60,677 nucleotides of DNA from an uncultured Lachnospiraceae bacterium (GCA_947385425.1 CANDKY010000008.1:1-60677), one strand, 5' to 3'; counted from the stretch's first letter, positions 51,081-60,539 are shown. Notes: generated by a model from the sequence alone, not told the origin. Numbers and translations: made by a program.

Positions 51081-52007
51081 ATGATACCCAACAGGGATAA
51101 TGAGGAGAGAAGGCGGCACAGTACATCTTATAAACCTTATAGCTATTACGAGTGCCGGATTCCGTATGATTTTGTAAACGTCCCTATGCATTGGCACAGT
51201 GAATTTGAGATTAACTATGTTTTGCGCGGGGAGGGGGATTTCATATGCGGCAATGACAGATTCCGTGCGAAGCAAGGGGATATGTTTGTGATACCGCCGA
51301 ATATGCTCCATGCCGCTTATCCGGGCCGGGATAAGGAACTGATTTATCAGGCCCTTGTGTTCCATCCGGTAATGCTTGGAGCCAATTTAAATGACAGATG
51401 TACAATAGAATGCATCCGGCCCCTTATGAACGGGACGGCAATGATCCGGACAATGGTTACACGGGATGCAGTGAATTACGGGCATATAAAAGCATGTATG
51501 GAACAAATCTTTATGTGTGTTACCGAAGAAGTACTATATGCGGATTTACTGTTAAAGAGTGAACTTATGAAGCTGTTCTGGCTGTTGGAGACGGATGGGG
51601 AGAGACTGTGCAGGGAGGATACGGGGATTGATTATTGTGAGATAATACGTCCTGCGCTGGAGTATATGATAATAAATTTCAGGGAGAATGTGTCTGTCGT
51701 GCAGTTGGCGGATCTCACCCATCTGAGCCAGAGTTATTTTATGGGATGTTTCAAAAGGGCAGTGGGCATCAGTGCAATCGGATATCTGGCGCAGCTACGT
51801 ATCAATGCCGCCTGTGAATACCTCTCTTCTACCGGGAAAAAAATTTCGGATATTGCGTTTGAATGCGGTTACGGAAACCTTTCTAATTTTAACCGTCAGT
51901 TTAAAAAGATAACCGGTTATTCGCCGAATGAATACCGGAAATATGGCACACGGCTTGTAAATCCGCTGAACTTGTCTGACAGGGATTATAATCGGGGCAA
52001 GGTGTAA
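51081..52007 (+). CDS. AraC-family regulator with cupin sensor
   Basis: 308 residues: N-terminal cupin (MHWHSEFEINYVLRGEGDF, MFVIPPNMLHAAYPG) and C-terminal AraC double helix-turn-helix (LSQSYFMGCFKRAVG, IAFECGYGNLSNFNRQFKKI). It is divergent from GH31, with direct repeats between them, so it is likely the GH31 activator. GGAGAGAGTT precedes ATG 51081. Confidence 0.92.
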   Translation: MIPNRDNEERRRHSTSYKPYSYYECRIPYDFVNVPMHWHSEFEINYVLRGEGDFICGNDRFRAKQGDMFVIPPNMLHAAYPGRDKELIYQALVFHPVMLGANLNDRCTIECIRPLMNGTAMIRTMVTRDAVNYGHIKACMEQIFMCVTEEVLYADLLLKSELMKLFWLLETDGERLCREDTGIDYCEIIRPALEYMIINFRENVSVVQLADLTHLSQSYFMGCFKRAVGISAIGYLAQLRINAACEYLSSTGKKISDIAFECGYGNLSNFNRQFKKITGYSPNEYRKYGTRLVNPLNLSDRDYNRGKV

Positions 52008-52122
52008 AGTTTCCAGGGCATGTTTGAAAATATGTCCCTCTGGAAGAATGGATTTCTAAAAATCTCCCAAGCTGATGGTATGAATATGATATGCTTCAGG
52101 AGTTTAACAGGAGGGTTATCGG

Positions 52123-53868
52123 TTGGAAAACATATTAAAGAAAGGGCCGGGAACAGACGGTAAAAGTTTTACGGGAAGGATATGGAGGATTGTCGCTGCA
52201 TTTCTTGTGCTTGTTGTGCTTTTTTTCAGTGTAAATGTCAGTGCGCGGTATGTGCTGAGCCAACAGATGAAAAGTTCCGTGGAATCAATTGCGGATTCGT
52301 ATGTAAAAGAAATCGGATACCGGTTTGATGCGGTGGACAACTATCTTTCCAACCTGGCTTTTTTTGACAGTGATGTGGCAAGCGCAAATTTTAAATATAA
52401 AAATAACCATCTCGGATTTATTAAATCTGCCCAGAATGTGAACGATAAGCTGAACAGCTATTGTTTTGCATCAGGGGATCAATTCCATTTTATGGTATAT
52501 TATGCAGGCCATGATTATTTTAATATGTCAGATCGCGGTTTCCTTTCCAGCAGTGAATTAAATGATTTGAAAGGGTTGTTAAGGGATTTTATGGCAGAGG
52601 ATAAAGGGGATATACAGGCATATATGGGAACCGAGTGGAAAATCCTTCCTGCAGGGGATAAATGGTATGCTGTAAATTACAGTTACTACCATGAGGTATA
52701 CGCATGCGGATTTGTAGAACTGAAAAATCTGGAAGAATTGGTGAACAGGATTGAATTCGGGGAAAACAATCATATCGCTTTTGTATCGGGGGGGGGTATT
52801 TTCTACACCCATGAGGAGGACGTGGAGCATTACCGGGTATTGCAGAAGTCTTTGGAAGAAATAGAAAATGTGGATTTTTTCGGATACCGCTATTTTCTGG
52901 TTGGCAGGGAGATTCCCGAGATGGATTGTGCCCTGCTGCTTGTAGTGGAAAATACGGGGGATGTGACGGGCAGTATGATTATGCAATGGTTTTTGCTGGT
53001 AATTATGCTGATAGGAGCAGCCTTCATGGTGTGGATGAGTTATTATGGGAAAAAAGCGCTGCTTGACCCTCTCAGGAGTTTTTTTGACAACCTGGGGAGG
53101 ATTTCGGAGAATGAAGAGCGCGCGTATTTTGAGAACAGCGAAATCGCCGAGCTGCAGAGGGCAAATAAATTATATAAGAAGATTCTGGAACAGGCACGGC
53201 AGTTAAAAATAGAAGTTTACGAGAAAACGGAGGAACAGCAGAGACTGCAGATTGAATATATGCAGTTGCAGATTCAGCCTCATTTTTACATCAACTGTAT
53301 GAATATGATTTACAATATGTCCTGTATGGGGGATGATGAGGGGGTACAAAAGATGGCATCCCATGTTTCGGACTATTTCCGGTATATTTTCGGAAATAAT
53401 CAGGATAAGGTAAAACTGACCGAGGAACTGAAGCATATTGGAAATTACCTTGAAATTTGTAAAATCCGTTACCGCCTGAAACTGGATTACCGGATTCAGG
53501 TCCCGGATGATTTGTCCGGTATTGTAATTCCGCCGTTGTTTTTACACACTTGCGTGGAGAATTCCGTGAAGTATGGATGCAGGCAGGGGGATATTTCCAT
53601 GATTGCCATCCGGGTGGTACGGGATGGGGATTATGTAACGGTGGAAGTAACGGACGACGGGCCGGGGTTTGAACCAGGGATACTGCAATGCCTGGAACGG
53701 GGTGATGAGATTGTGACGGATCGGGGGACAAGGGTGGGAATTGGCAATATGATGAAGCGTATGAAACTCATATATGGGGATAACTGCCGGATACGGTTTT
53801 CAAACCGTGCAGAGGGCGGCGCCAGGGTCAGTTTTCAAATACCGGACAAAGCGGGGTATGCAGAATGA
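52123..53868 (+). CDS. YesM-type sensor histidine kinase
   Basis: 581 residues: membrane segment at about 21-39, extracellular sensor to about 280, second segment 284-308, HAMP-like linker, coiled coil, then the His_kinase domain with QLQIQPHFYINCMNM (His387) and an ATPase with VENSVKYGCRQG and DDGPGFEPG. The start is TTG at 52123, eight bases after AGGAGG. It overlaps the response regulator by four bases. A run of nine G at 52788-52796 lies in the sensor (Gly223-225). It likely controls the ABC genes downstream. Confidence 0.93.
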   Translation: MENILKKGPGTDGKSFTGRIWRIVAAFLVLVVLFFSVNVSARYVLSQQMKSSVESIADSYVKEIGYRFDAVDNYLSNLAFFDSDVASANFKYKNNHLGFIKSAQNVNDKLNSYCFASGDQFHFMVYYAGHDYFNMSDRGFLSSSELNDLKGLLRDFMAEDKGDIQAYMGTEWKILPAGDKWYAVNYSYYHEVYACGFVELKNLEELVNRIEFGENNHIAFVSGGGIFYTHEEDVEHYRVLQKSLEEIENVDFFGYRYFLVGREIPEMDCALLLVVENTGDVTGSMIMQWFLLVIMLIGAAFMVWMSYYGKKALLDPLRSFFDNLGRISENEERAYFENSEIAELQRANKLYKKILEQARQLKIEVYEKTEEQQRLQIEYMQLQIQPHFYINCMNMIYNMSCMGDDEGVQKMASHVSDYFRYIFGNNQDKVKLTEELKHIGNYLEICKIRYRLKLDYRIQVPDDLSGIVIPPLFLHTCVENSVKYGCRQGDISMIAIRVVRDGDYVTVEVTDDGPGFEPGILQCLERGDEIVTDRGTRVGIGNMMKRMKLIYGDNCRIRFSNRAEGGARVSFQIPDKAGYAE

Positions 53869-55469
53869 ACATTTTAATTATGGATGACGACGAATATACG
53901 GTAGAGACTATCAAAACAATGGTAAACTGGGAAAAAATAGGGATTGACAATATATTTTCCGCAACGACGGTTTTCAGTGCAAAGCAGATATTTGAAGCGG
54001 CGCAGTTGGACATTATGCTCTGTGATATAGAGATGCATGAGGAAAACGGCCTGAATTTCGTGGAATGGGCCAGGGAGCGGGGAAGCATGGCGACAGTCAT
54101 CTTCCTTACAAGCTATGCGGAATTCTCCTATGTACAGAAAGCGCTCCAACTGCAGAGCCGGGAATATGTCCTGAAACCTATAGAGTATCAGGTTTTGAAT
54201 GATATATTGGAAAAGGCCGTGGAACAGGCGAAAAAATATATAAGGGAACGGGGAAAAAAGGAGAAATGGGAACAGTCGATGAAATTCCGCAAGGAGGGAT
54301 TCTGGAAACGCTTGATTTGGAAGGAGGTGACAGAACGGGAGGAGGTGGAGACGGAAAGGCAGTTTTTGGAGCTGCCCTATCAGGCGGAGGACTATTTCCT
54401 GCTTTTTGTCATTGAAATTTACGATTTTTGCACTATTCTGGAGAAAGTAGAAAGGGCAATGTACGATTTCATTATACAGAATATCACGGAGGAAATGCTG
54501 GCGACGGAGGGTTTCCATACAGAAACGGTTTTGCGTATGGATTCGGAAGATGCGGTCAGATGGAATGTGATCCTGAAAGTGGAGAGGCAGGCAGTTGGGC
54601 ATTATAAGGAGTCCTTGTTACATATCGGGAAAAATTACATAAGGCAGATTCGACAGAAGCTGGACAGCATTATCGGCTGCTATGCAGGGATCCCGGTCTG
54701 CTATACGGAGATTCCAGGACAGGCAGGGAGGCTGTTTGATATGATGCAGGAAGATGTCCTTGGCGCCAACCAGGTCCGTTTTCTGGAAAATTATTCTTTT
54801 GGGATGGTACCTTATGAGAGGCCGGAATTTGCGGACTGGGAGGAATTGCTTCTGGAAAAGGATGAAAAGCAGCTTCAGGGGCAGATAGGCGGATATCTGC
54901 TGAAACTGGAGAAGGAGGGGAAGGCTAATGTCGAGAGCCTTGGACAGTTCCAGACCGATTTTAATTATATGATTATGTTTGCCCTGAAGCAGCGGAATAT
55001 CGCTACATCTTTATTTTGGGATAATATCAGGACAGAAGAGAAAAAGGAGGCGCTCAAGAGTATCCATAATATGCAGCAATATGCAGGCAAGCTATGCGGC
55101 AGGGCCCTGGATTACTTAAATCAGATTGACAAGGAAAAAACGATTGTATATACGGTGAAGAAATATATCAGTAAACATTATGCAGAGGAACTGACAAGAG
55201 ACAGCCTGGCACAGCTTGTATACCTCAATCCGGATTATCTTTCAAGGATATTCCGCATGGAAACAGGGGACAGCCTGAGCAATTATCTGATCCGGTTCCG
55301 GATAGGCAGGGCACAGGAGCTTTTGATAAATACGGATTTGCCAATCCATCAGGTCGCAAGTGCGGTAGGTTATACAAATTTTTCTTATTTCGCTAAAATT
55401 TTTCGTAAATATGTACAATATAATCCAAATGAATACCGTAAAAAGATGACAAACAACACAAATCATTAA
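53865..55469 (+). CDS. YesN-type AraC response regulator
   Basis: 534 residues: receiver with MDDDE near residue 6 and phospho-acceptor in IMLCDIEMHEENG (Asp54), Lys in EYVLKPIEY, a long middle region, and a C-terminal AraC helix-turn-helix (YLSRIFRMETGDSLSNYLIR, then VGYTNFSYFAKIFRKY). Partner of the kinase whose last four bases it overlaps. It likely activates the ABC transporter operon next door. Confidence 0.93.
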   Translation: MNILIMDDDEYTVETIKTMVNWEKIGIDNIFSATTVFSAKQIFEAAQLDIMLCDIEMHEENGLNFVEWARERGSMATVIFLTSYAEFSYVQKALQLQSREYVLKPIEYQVLNDILEKAVEQAKKYIRERGKKEKWEQSMKFRKEGFWKRLIWKEVTEREEVETERQFLELPYQAEDYFLLFVIEIYDFCTILEKVERAMYDFIIQNITEEMLATEGFHTETVLRMDSEDAVRWNVILKVERQAVGHYKESLLHIGKNYIRQIRQKLDSIIGCYAGIPVCYTEIPGQAGRLFDMMQEDVLGANQVRFLENYSFGMVPYERPEFADWEELLLEKDEKQLQGQIGGYLLKLEKEGKANVESLGQFQTDFNYMIMFALKQRNIATSLFWDNIRTEEKKEALKSIHNMQQYAGKLCGRALDYLNQIDKEKTIVYTVKKYISKHYAEELTRDSLAQLVYLNPDYLSRIFRMETGDSLSNYLIRFRIGRAQELLINTDLPIHQVASAVGYTNFSYFAKIFRKYVQYNPNEYRKKMTNNTNH

Positions 55470-55622
55470 GTCGGATTTGTGTTGTTTTTGGTCTTAATAG
55501 TGTTAGAGAAAAATATTTTCTTTTTTTATAATTTGAGTATTGGGATACTGCATAACGGCCGGATGCAGAATGAAAACGGTCTCCGCCCGGCCAGACGGAC
55601 GGAGACTGGAATGGAGGTAATT

Positions 55623-56576
55623 ATGGCAAATGTTGAGACGGCAAAAGCAAAAGCCCTTTCGAAAAAGAAGCTGCAGTTTAAGACATGGGCGCCTATTTTT
55701 CTGATGATGCTTCCCGGTTTAGTCTATTTGTTCATCAATAACTATATGCCAATGGCCGGTTTGGTAATTGCATTTAAGAAGGTGAACTTTACGGACGGAA
55801 TCTGGGCAAGCCCGTGGGTAGGATTTAAGAACTTTGAATTTCTTTTTAAGACGAAGGATGCATTTATTATTACAAGGAATACGATCTGTTATAACCTTGC
55901 ATTTATTTTAATCAATACTGTCCTTGGGATCGCACTGGCTATTCTGATTACCGATATCCGTAAGGATGGTTTGAGGAAACTGTACCAGAGTGCAATTTTA
56001 GTCCCGTTCTTAATGTCTATTGTTATTATAAGTTATATTACATACGCATTTTTGAGTGCGGAGAACGGCCTTATTAACAACAGTATCCTTCCGTTGTTCG
56101 GAAACACGGAAGGGATTAGCTGGTATATGGAGAAAAAGTATTGGCCCTTTATTCTGGTACTGGTAAATACGTGGAAGGGCATCGGGTACGGCGCATTGAT
56201 TTACATTTCCAGCATTAACGGTATTGACCGGAGCCTTTATGAGGCTGCCAGCCTGGACGGGGCGGGTAAATGGAAGCAGATTACGAATGTGACATTGCCT
56301 TCGCTTAAAGGGACGGTGATCACGATGACACTTTTGAACATAGGGCGGATTTTCTATGCGGATTTCGGCCTGTTCTATCAGGTGCCCATGAACTCCGGGC
56401 AGTTGAATGAAGTGACAAATGTAATCGATACTTATGTGTACCGCTCACTGTTACAGATGAACAATACAGGTATGTCTGCTGCCGCAGGTTTTTACCAGTC
56501 CATTGTAGGGTTTATTCTGGTATTAATCGCGAATTTGATTGTAAGGCGGATTGATGCGGACAGCGCGTTATTTTAG
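55623..56576 (+). CDS. Sugar ABC transporter permease, LplB type (system 2)
   Basis: About 317 residues with six membrane segments, EAA loop SLYEAASLDGAGKWKQITNV. ATG at 55623 follows GGAGGTAATT; the frame open from 55479 is a non-homologous extension. A loop around residues 150-180 is longer than in system 1. It forms the channel with the next gene. No ATPase is nearby. Confidence 0.92.
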   Translation: MANVETAKAKALSKKKLQFKTWAPIFLMMLPGLVYLFINNYMPMAGLVIAFKKVNFTDGIWASPWVGFKNFEFLFKTKDAFIITRNTICYNLAFILINTVLGIALAILITDIRKDGLRKLYQSAILVPFLMSIVIISYITYAFLSAENGLINNSILPLFGNTEGISWYMEKKYWPFILVLVNTWKGIGYGALIYISSINGIDRSLYEAASLDGAGKWKQITNVTLPSLKGTVITMTLLNIGRIFYADFGLFYQVPMNSGQLNEVTNVIDTYVYRSLLQMNNTGMSAAAGFYQSIVGFILVLIANLIVRRIDADSALF

Positions 56577-56588
56577 AAGGAGGGTCCT

Positions 56589-57494
56589 ATGATACAGTCA
56601 AAGAGTGAAAAAATATATCAGGTTGTGGCCCATATCATACTGATGTTAATGGTGTTTTGTGTGGTTATGCCTTTTATACTGCTGTTTATGTCGTCCATTA
56701 CCGATGAAAATACGTTAATCCAGAACGGTTATTCTTATTTCCCGGAGAAATTCAGCCTGACTGCATATAAGTATATATGGAACCAGCGCAGTAAAGTGTT
56801 CAGGGCATACGGTATGACGATACTGGTAACGGCAGCAGGTACCATGATAAATGTAGGGATGTCGGCTATGCTGGCTTACGGCTTATCCAAGGCAAAGCTT
56901 CCCTGCAGAAGGTTTTTCTCCTTTTATGTATTCTTTACTATGCTGTTTAATGGCGGGCTCGTTCCGACTTATATGATGTATACGGGAACCTTCCATATCA
57001 AAAATACAATTTTTGCATTGATTGTCCCAAGTTTCATGATGAGCGCAATGAATGTTATCCTGATACGGACTTTTTATCAGAGCAGCATTCCGGATGCTTT
57101 ATATGAAGCGGCGGAGATAGACGGAGCAGGCCCGTTTAAAGTATTTACAACAATAGCGCTTCCTCTCGGCAAGCCGATTCTGGTAACAATGGGATTGTTT
57201 TCTGCATTGGGGTACTGGAATGACTGGACAAACGGCCTGTATTATTTATCCGGTACGGAGGGGCAGAATCTGTATACAATACAGAACCTGCTGAACCAGA
57301 TGATGTCTCAGATTGAGTTCCTGTCGTCGAACAGTACTGCGGCGAGCGCGGCAAGCTCCGATATAGCAAAGGTACCGCAGACAGCCGTGCGTATGGCTAT
57401 CGCATTTGTGGCGATGCTGCCGATGCTGGTGATTTACCCGTTCCTGCAGAAATATTTCCAGAAAGGGATTGCGCTTGGTGCCGTTAAAGGTTAG
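56589..57494 (+). CDS. Sugar ABC transporter permease, LplC type (system 2)
   Basis: 301 residues, six membrane segments, EAA loop ALYEAAEIDGAGPFKVFTTI, end FLQKYFQKGIALGAVKG. GAAGGAGGG precedes ATG 56589. The TAG stop (57492-57494) lies in the conserved first bases of repeat element F. The end KG matches the permease of system 1, so the C-terminus appears intact. Confidence 0.93.
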   Translation: MIQSKSEKIYQVVAHIILMLMVFCVVMPFILLFMSSITDENTLIQNGYSYFPEKFSLTAYKYIWNQRSKVFRAYGMTILVTAAGTMINVGMSAMLAYGLSKAKLPCRRFFSFYVFFTMLFNGGLVPTYMMYTGTFHIKNTIFALIVPSFMMSAMNVILIRTFYQSSIPDALYEAAEIDGAGPFKVFTTIALPLGKPILVTMGLFSALGYWNDWTNGLYYLSGTEGQNLYTIQNLLNQMMSQIEFLSSNSTAASAASSDIAKVPQTAVRMAIAFVAMLPMLVIYPFLQKYFQKGIALGAVKG

Positions 57495-57655
57495 CGTGAA
57501 AAGAAGTTCTAAAGTGGTAGAGTACACCACTTAAGAACTTCTAGGATTTGCCATGCGTAGCATTGCAAATCCATTTCACGCGGAAAAACGCCGGGAAAGA
57601 GGCGTTTTTCCAGGTTTTTTATGGTCAATTTGTGCTGCCGGAGCGCGAATCCATT
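57491..57655 (+). repeat. Palindromic terminator-like element F, copy 2
   Basis: Begins TTAGCGTGAAAAGAAG like the copy at 14398-14579. It carries the 16-bp stem 57503-57518 / 57526-57541, then GAAAAACGCC / GGCGTTTTTC with a T tract. The second hairpin unit is repeated imperfectly at about 57645-57700. TTAGCGTGA contains TAG and TGA in two different frames. Confidence 0.88.
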
Positions 57656-57787
57656 TACGCGGAAAAATACCGGGAGAGAGGCGTTTTTCCAGATTTTTGC
57701 AATAAATTATTGGGGAATTGAGGGAAATGTTCCTGATAAGGGATAAATATTCTATAAAAATCTAATAAAGGAAGGAGAAAGATTATT

Positions 57788-59359
57788 ATGAAAAAGAAAA
57801 GAGTATTGGCACTTATGCTTTCAGCGGTGTTGGCAGTGTCTGCGTTGGCGGGCTGCGGCGGGAGCAGTGGAGGAGGGGATTCTGCCGGCGGTTCCGGGTC
57901 GTCCGGAGGCGGGGAGCCGGCAGGGGAATCGGAAGGGGGAGCGGCGACGGTAACTGACGGCGCGGATCCGTCTTCGTTGGATCCTTATGAAATCCAAATG
58001 GCGTTTGTCGGTGAGAGTTATCCGGATACGGATAAGATTGAAGGGAAAATTAATGAGATTATCCAGCCTAAATATAATACGACTCTTAATATTATCCCTA
58101 TGAGTTGGGGAGAGTTTACCAATAAGCTGAATCTGATGCTTTCCGGTGATGAACAGCTTGATCTGGTGCCCTGTATCGGGACCTCCAATGGCGTTACTTA
58201 TATGAACAATGGGCAGGTGTTGGATATTAAGTCAATGTATCAGAAGTATGCGCCGGATGTGGCAGGGGTTGTAGGCGAGGATAATGTGGAAATCTGCACC
58301 GTAGGCGGAAAGATGTACGGCCTTCCGGTTTATAAGGAATATTCCTGTGCTACAGGCGTTATGATGAGGAAGGATCTTCTGGAAGCTTCCGGCCATACGG
58401 TGGATGAGATTAAGACATTGGATGATCTTGCAGCGGTTTATGCGGACGTCAAGGCACAGAACCCGGATATGATTATGTTAGCCGGCCGTCAGGGAGGTAC
58501 GCCCGGTGTGGATCTTATAGCGGGTTTCAGGGATGAATTGAATGATAACTTTGGCGTTATTATGGCGGATGATAAAGAAGGTAAAGTAATCAACTATTTT
58601 GAAACTGATGAGTACAAGGAAATAATGGAAAAAATGTATGAATTTGCCCAGGCCGGATACATTTCCAAGGATTGTGCGACTATGACGGATGCACGGCAGA
58701 ATCAGGTAAAAGCCGGGACTGCATTTTCCTATTTTACGACGCTTAAACCTGGCGTGGATCTGCAGGACTCTCTGGATACCGGTTATGAAATGGTATATTC
58801 CACGCTTTCCCCTACCTGGAGGGCAACCGGCCAGGTGGCATGGATTGGCTGGGGGATTGGAAGGAACTGCAAGTATCCGGAACGTGTGCTTGAGACTTTC
58901 AATGAGTTTTATACAAATGTAGATATCATGAATTATTTTAACTGGGGAATCGAAGGGGAGCATTATGTTTTTGTAGATCAGGAAAAAGGCATCATCGGTT
59001 ATCCGGAAGGAATTGATGCACAGAATAAAACTTACGGATACAATGCCGGTTATGCAATTCCGAATCAGAAGATTGCATATGTATGGGAAGGGAACGATCC
59101 TTCCATTTGGGACGAATATGATAAATTTAACAGCGCGGATCCTCTGATCTGTACAGGGTTTATCTTCGATAATGCAAATGTAAGCACGGAAATTTCCGCA
59201 TTGAATAATGTATATGAATCTTACCGTGACGCATTAGGCGCAGGGGCGGTAAATCCGGAAGAGGTTTTGGAGCAGTTCAATTCCGAACTCTATAATTCCG
59301 GGCTGCAGGCGGTAATGGATGAGAAGCAAAGCCAGTTGGATGCATTTCTTGGCAAGTAG
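57788..59359 (+). CDS. Extracellular sugar-binding lipoprotein (system 2)
   Basis: 523 residues. Signal peptide with lipobox LAGCGG, then a Gly/Ser-rich flexible linker of about 30 residues before the binding domain (IQMAFVGESYPDTDKIEG, NIIPMSWGEFTNKLNLMLSG). This is the LplA-like family. GGAAGGAGAAAG precedes ATG 57788. It serves the two upstream permeases but lies beyond repeat element F, so it is probably transcribed partly from its own promoter. The ligand is unknown. A very strong terminator follows. Confidence 0.93.
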   Translation: MKKKRVLALMLSAVLAVSALAGCGGSSGGGDSAGGSGSSGGGEPAGESEGGAATVTDGADPSSLDPYEIQMAFVGESYPDTDKIEGKINEIIQPKYNTTLNIIPMSWGEFTNKLNLMLSGDEQLDLVPCIGTSNGVTYMNNGQVLDIKSMYQKYAPDVAGVVGEDNVEICTVGGKMYGLPVYKEYSCATGVMMRKDLLEASGHTVDEIKTLDDLAAVYADVKAQNPDMIMLAGRQGGTPGVDLIAGFRDELNDNFGVIMADDKEGKVINYFETDEYKEIMEKMYEFAQAGYISKDCATMTDARQNQVKAGTAFSYFTTLKPGVDLQDSLDTGYEMVYSTLSPTWRATGQVAWIGWGIGRNCKYPERVLETFNEFYTNVDIMNYFNWGIEGEHYVFVDQEKGIIGYPEGIDAQNKTYGYNAGYAIPNQKIAYVWEGNDPSIWDEYDKFNSADPLICTGFIFDNANVSTEISALNNVYESYRDALGAGAVNPEEVLEQFNSELYNSGLQAVMDEKQSQLDAFLGK

Positions 59360-59452
59360 GCATAAGGGGATGATTTCCAGTCATTCCGTACCGGGTATTT
59401 TTTCTTATGCTGCAATATGGGACTGCATATGCTGTAATTCCGTCAGGTAACA

Positions 59453-59496
59453 AAAAGAAAGCAGGGTGTACCGTATGGCACACCCTGCTTTCTTTT
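59453..59496 (+). terminator. Strong terminator after binding-protein gene
   Basis: AAAAGAAAGCAGGGTG pairs perfectly with CACCCTGCTTTCTTTT (16 bp) around a 12-base loop. Confidence 0.92.
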
Positions 59497-59547
59497 ATGC
59501 ACAGGGATGCGTAAGGAAATTAGCAGCTTTGCTGCACGCACCCCGCG

Positions 59548-59583
59548 CGTCGAGTAGGGGGAAAAGCCTCCTCCCCTACTCGA
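59548..59583. repeat. GC-rich hairpin
   Basis: CGAGTAGGGG pairs with CCCCTACTCG around AGCCTCCT-type loop sequence. It could be a second terminator. The stretch 59584-59917 shows no gene; 59655-59705 repeats part of the element at 579-741. Confidence 0.65.
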
Positions 59584-59917
59584 TTTGGTGAGGTTAACCG
59601 TTTGAGCCAGTCTGTTCCTCTTCATCTGGAGCATGTTTTGCTTGGCTAAATTTCTATCTGCGTCGTTGGTCTACACTCCGTTTCGGTTCACACTGAACAT
59701 GTGCCACTGGGCTTTTTTAGCATCATTTTCTAAACCGTCAATATCATCTGATATTTTGACCTCTAGAATAAATGCCCCTGTCGGCAATGGTTTCCTCATT
59801 ATCATATATCCATCATAATACCGTTTTTCATATTATACTCTGTCTTCCCCTGTTTCACAATCAGTTTCGTTTAGCAGCCGGGAAGCTGTCTCCTGAATAC
59901 GTTACAGTTCACAATTC

Positions 59918-60106
59918 AATGTCATTAACTTAAGCTTTTCGGGGCGCTGCAGACCACATATCTCATCCGGGCGCGCTTTCGCTCAGCGGCAGACGCAACG
60001 GCACTAAGGCGCCAAAACACGTCGCCTAAGTGCCGGCGTCTTTCAATGGTCCGGATTGAGATATATGGTCTGCAGCACCCCGAAAAGCTTAAATTAATGA
60101 CATTGG
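59918..60106. repeat. Palindromic element B, complete, about 189 bp
   Basis: The left arm 59918-59970 and right arm 60046-60106 pair over about 53 bp with a few changes (AAGCTTTTCGGGG / CCCCGAAAAGCTT, CTGCAGACCA / TGGTCTGCAG). The core has a second hairpin, GCACTAAGGCG / CGCCTAAGTGC flanked by GACGC / GGCGTC. A single arm occurs at 1-60 and the terminal AATGTCATTAACTTAAG again at 60613-60629. Confidence 0.88.
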
Positions 60107-60150
60107 TTCACAATTAAGTATTTAGCCATATCTCATAACCTCCAAATAAA

Positions 60151-60189
60151 AAGTGTAAAGCTTTTGATAATTGAATAGGCTTTACACTT
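60151..60189 (-). terminator. Terminator of small coiled-coil gene
   Basis: On the minus strand AAGTGTAAAGC / GCTTTACACTT, an 11-bp perfect stem, is followed by TTTTTATTTGG. Its upstream half is part of the inverted repeat 60163-60201 / 60502-60539. Confidence 0.8.
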
Positions 60190-60539
60190 TGGGTTTGTGA
60201 TATTATTTAGTTGTGGCTGTTATGCAGTTTTCTTTTCTAATTCTTCAATCCGCTTTTCCAGTTGATCTATTTTCTTAATCAACAAACCTATTGAATCTCT
60301 TTCGAGTTTACAAGCGTTTACTTCATGGTGAAGTGATTCCAATTCATTATTGATTTTATCAAAACGCTTTTGCATATCATCAAAACGTTCATCCATCCTT
60401 TTATTAATTCTGTCTTCCATTCTACCCATTTCATCAATAATGGAATTGACCATCATTTTCATTTCGTTATCCATATGCTTATACCTCCCGTATAAGTAAG
60501 TATATCACATCCAAAGTGTAAAGTCTATTCAATTATCAA
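60163..60539. repeat. Inverted repeat enclosing the small gene
   Basis: Arms 60163-60201 and 60502-60539 match over about 37 bp in opposite orientation (both contain ATTGAATAG and TTTACACTTTGG on one strand, and end GTGATAT). Together they enclose one ORF with its ribosome site. Confidence 0.85.
60220..60474 (-). CDS. Small coiled-coil protein of unknown function
   Basis: 84 residues, almost wholly charged helix with heptad-like spacing (IIDEMGRMEDRINKRMDERF, then LIKKIDQLEKRIEELEKK). One cysteine, no membrane segment, no recognised family. ATG at 60474 is preceded by GGGAGGTATAAGC, a good ribosome site, and a terminator follows, so it is a genuine gene. It lies in a 37-bp inverted repeat amid other repeats. 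It may bind a partner through coiled coil or be carried by a mobile unit. Confidence 0.8.
   Translation of the reverse strand: MDNEMKMMVNSIIDEMGRMEDRINKRMDERFDDMQKRFDKINNELESLHHEVNACKLERDSIGLLIKKIDQLEKRIEELEKKTA

Noticed and set aside
59633-59818. 61-residue ORF after the last terminator
   Set aside because: It covers a repeat shared with 579-741 and shows no protein signature.
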